Positions 23,000 to 25,075 of a DNA stretch of 25,075 nucleotides are shown here, one piece after another. This DNA is from Nitrosopelagicus sp964511265. GTDB taxonomy: Archaea > Thermoproteota > Nitrososphaeria > Nitrososphaerales > Nitrosopumilaceae. Numbering within the stretch: position 1 is the stretch's first letter; every line of letters starts with the position of its first letter. A model generated the notes under the pieces. It saw nothing but the letters and a program-made list of their open reading frames with translations. It ran no database searches and had not been told where the DNA came from. Both the position numbers and the translations under genes were made by a program. The stretch covers positions 1 through 25,075 of the forward strand of contig CAZEES010000020.1 of the NCBI GenBank assembly GCA_964511265.1. The letters run 5' to 3'.

Positions 23000-23569
23000 A
23001 TGCAGTATACAGATGAACAGATTCAGAAGATGTTAGAACTAAAGGAGTCAATCATCGACAAGATGACAAAACATCAAGAAGAATTAGACTTTCTAGAAAG
23101 AAACCTAGAGATACTGGATGTAGTTCTAAAAGGTTCTAGTTTTACCAAAGCTTCTTCATTACCAAGAAAAGAAGAACCAAAGCCAGAGATCAAGGTTAAG
23201 ACAGAAGATGTGTCCGAGTCAATTCCAATTAAGAAAAATAAAGATGGAGAAGTTATTGCCAACGCAATTGTCACTCCCGAACAGGTTTCCATAATCTTAA
23301 GTGAAGGAATTGGTCTTACTGATGAAACACCACCACTTAGATCATTTTTTATTGAGAGGATAATTGGTGAGATGAAAAAAACAGACAATGTAGATGTTAA
23401 AGATGGAAAGATTGATGAGAGTGCAGTAATTGATTGCGTGATAAACAAAAATGGTCCTTCAATAAGAGAAATAATTATTAAAAATTACAGACAAAAAGAA
23501 AGATTAGACGAGATAATCAATACAGCGACATGGTCATTAACAAGAATGCTAGAAAATTCAGTAAAATAA
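23000..23569 (+). CDS. Coiled-coil protein of unknown function upstream of guaA
   Basis: I do not recognise the family. Starting at ATG 23000 the protein has 189 residues (195 from ATG 22982). The first 45 form a charged amphipathic helix with leucine/isoleucine heptads (QIQKMLELKESIIDKMTKHQ and on), very likely a coiled coil. A flexible Lys/Glu/Pro linker (about 50-80) follows, then a helical C-terminal domain (about 85-189) with mixed charges. It has no cysteine cluster, export signal or membrane segment, so it is cytoplasmic. It ends 4 bp before guaA and is probably co-transcribed with it. The coiled coil suggests dimerisation. Confidence 0.8.
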   Translation: MQYTDEQIQKMLELKESIIDKMTKHQEELDFLERNLEILDVVLKGSSFTKASSLPRKEEPKPEIKVKTEDVSESIPIKKNKDGEVIANAIVTPEQVSIILSEGIGLTDETPPLRSFFIERIIGEMKKTDNVDVKDGKIDESAVIDCVINKNGPSIREIIIKNYRQKERLDEIINTATWSLTRMLENSVK

Positions 23570-23573
23570 GAAA

Positions 23574-25075
23574 ATGGAAAAAATAATTGTTTTAGATTTT
23601 GGTTCTCAATACAGTCATTTAATCTGTAGAAGAATTAGGGAGTTTTCTGTCTATGCAGAATTAGTTCCATATGACATATCTCCTGAAGAATTAAAGGAAA
23701 AAAACCCGAAAGGGATTATTTTTTCAGGAGGACCATCAAGTGTTTATAGTGAAGATGCACCAAAGCCAGACGAAGAATTATTCAATTTTGATTTACCATT
23801 ACTAGGGATTTGTTATGGTCATCAATTAATTGTAAATAAATTTGGAGGCAAAGTGAAACGTGCAAACAAAGAATATGGCTCGTCACTTCTTACTATGGAC
23901 AAGAATTCAGGATTGTTAGAAGGAGTTGGTGAATCAATACGTGCATGGATGAGTCATGGAGATGAAGCAGAAGAGATTCCAACAGATTTTGAAGTTATTG
24001 GCCATACAGAAAATTCACATGCAGCAGCTATAGCAAACATGGATCGTACTGTATTTGGAATTCAATTTCACCCAGAAGTGGTTCATACAGAACGAGGTAC
24101 CGATATTTTGAAAAATTTTGTCTTGAATGTTTGTAAAGCAAAACAAGAATGGACAATGGAAGGATTTGTGGAGAAGACAATTAAGGAAATTTCAGAGATT
24201 GAAGGAAATGTCTTGTGCGGCGTTAGTGGAGGAATTGATTCAACAGTTGCTGCGTTATTGATACATAAGGCAATTGGGGATAGATTAACGGGAGTTTTTG
24301 TAGACAACGGATTATTGAGACTGAAGGAATCTGAAGAGATTGAAGATATGTTCAAGAAGAATTTTTCATTAAATTTTCATCGAATCGATGCAAGTGAAAA
24401 ATTTCTTTCAAAATTAAAAGGAGTCACTGATCCTGAGCAGAAGAGAAAGATTGTTGGAGAAGAATTTATTCAAGTATTCACTGATTTTGCAAAAGAGAAA
24501 GGTCCGTTCAAATGGTTGGCACAAGGTACACTTTATCCAGATGTAATTGAGAGCGGGGTGTCAAAAGGTCCTGCTGCAGTAATAAAATCTCATCACAATG
24601 TTGGGGGATTACCAGATTGGTTAAATCTAGAAATTTTAGAACCATTAAGAGAATTGTATAAAGATGAAGTGAGAGATGTTGCAAGAATTCTAGGAGTTCC
24701 AGAGAGACTGCTGAAAAGACATCCATTTCCAGGACCAGGACTGTCAGTCAGGATTATGGGGGAGATTACTCCTTCAAAATTATCAATTTGTAGAAAAGCC
24801 AGTAAGATTGTTGAAGATGAATTATGGGATGCTGGGATTTATGATAAGGTTTGGCAAGCATATGCTGCCGTAGGCGATGATAAGGCGGTAGGAGTGATAG
24901 GAGATGAACGAAAGTATGGAAGAATTGTAACAGTTAGAGTTGTTGATTCAATTGATGCAATGACTGCAGATTGGACAAGACTTCCAGATGGAGTATTAGA
25001 AAAGATTAGCAATAGAATTACCAATGAGATTGACGAGGTGACTTGGGTTTCATATGTAATTTCTAGTAAACCACC
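23574..25075 (+). CDS. guaA: GMP synthase (glutamine-hydrolysing) GuaA, cut by the window edge
   Basis: Aminates XMP to GMP using glutamine and ATP. 500 codons are present with no stop; the last residues read ISSKPP, and the family ends GTIEWE, so only about six residues are missing. The glutaminase domain (1-190) has C80 (GICYGHQL), H166 and E168 (FHPEVVH). The ATP-pyrophosphatase domain carries the PP-loop SGGIDS (218-223), and the C-terminal dimerisation domain includes KRHPFPGPGLSVR. It is the two-domain bacterial-type GuaA; many archaea instead split these into two proteins. It lies 4 bp after the coiled-coil gene, with no Shine-Dalgarno. Confidence 0.96.
   Translation, partial: MEKIIVLDFGSQYSHLICRRIREFSVYAELVPYDISPEELKEKNPKGIIFSGGPSSVYSEDAPKPDEELFNFDLPLLGICYGHQLIVNKFGGKVKRANKEYGSSLLTMDKNSGLLEGVGESIRAWMSHGDEAEEIPTDFEVIGHTENSHAAAIANMDRTVFGIQFHPEVVHTERGTDILKNFVLNVCKAKQEWTMEGFVEKTIKEISEIEGNVLCGVSGGIDSTVAALLIHKAIGDRLTGVFVDNGLLRLKESEEIEDMFKKNFSLNFHRIDASEKFLSKLKGVTDPEQKRKIVGEEFIQVFTDFAKEKGPFKWLAQGTLYPDVIESGVSKGPAAVIKSHHNVGGLPDWLNLEILEPLRELYKDEVRDVARILGVPERLLKRHPFPGPGLSVRIMGEITPSKLSICRKASKIVEDELWDAGIYDKVWQAYAAVGDDKAVGVIGDERKYGRIVTVRVVDSIDAMTADWTRLPDGVLEKISNRITNEIDEVTWVSYVISSKP

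Noticed and set aside
1..25075. CRISPR arrays, insertion sequences, integrases, toxin-antitoxin or defence genes
   Set aside because: No regularly spaced repeats, transposase or nuclease motifs, or composition shifts were seen; the window is core chromosome.

Overview
The window reads as the chromosome of an ammonia-oxidising archaeon of the Nitrosopumilus type (Nitrososphaerota/Thaumarchaeota). The evidence is archaeal-only genes (tiaS, dph2, csl4, mptE, a long-form hisG), AT-rich DNA, very tight gene packing and TATA-box promoters. Genus level is inference from gene content and sequence style. I see no mobile element, CRISPR array or sign of recent transfer.

Layout. 1-2840 (minus strand): the N-terminal end of an exported, probably S-layer, protein; then a MoaD-MoeB fusion and threonine synthase. 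3071-3613 (plus): an anchored extracellular protein. 3621-10604 (minus): a histidine operon in the order hisG-hisD-hisC-HAD phosphatase-hisB-hisH-hisA-hisF, with 1-14 nt overlaps except one 22-nt gap. hisE and hisI are not in the window, and the HAD gene is the obvious candidate for the histidinol-phosphate phosphatase. 10676-12941 (minus): a class II HMG-CoA reductase that ends early, behind a secreted PQQ-dehydrogenase-like propeller. 13019-13093: initiator tRNA-Met. 13102-14421 (minus): tiaS. 14502-16041 (plus): dph2 and a secreted protein. 16038-17258 (minus): a polytopic membrane protein. 17338-18703 (plus): csl4 and pheA. 18700-19170 (minus): a two-helix membrane protein. 19369-19815 (plus): a universal stress protein. 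19847-22192 (minus): guaB behind folP. 22226-25075 (plus): mptE, a coiled-coil protein and guaA, which lacks only its last few residues at the window edge.

How the genes work together. Three biosynthetic themes dominate: amino acids (Thr, His, Phe), the pterin/folate-type cofactor (mptE and folP, divergent from one promoter region) and guanine nucleotides (guaB and guaA on either side of that pair). A second group serves RNA and translation: initiator tRNA, TiaS, Dph2, Csl4.

Expression signals follow a clear rule. Most genes that start a transcription unit have a TATA-like box centred about 25-27 nt before the start codon, which predicts leaderless mRNAs. Several internal genes start with TTG, and hisC, hisF and guaB have a strong Shine-Dalgarno sequence before it. 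No gene stretch longer than 300 bases is empty; the largest gap is 2841-3070.
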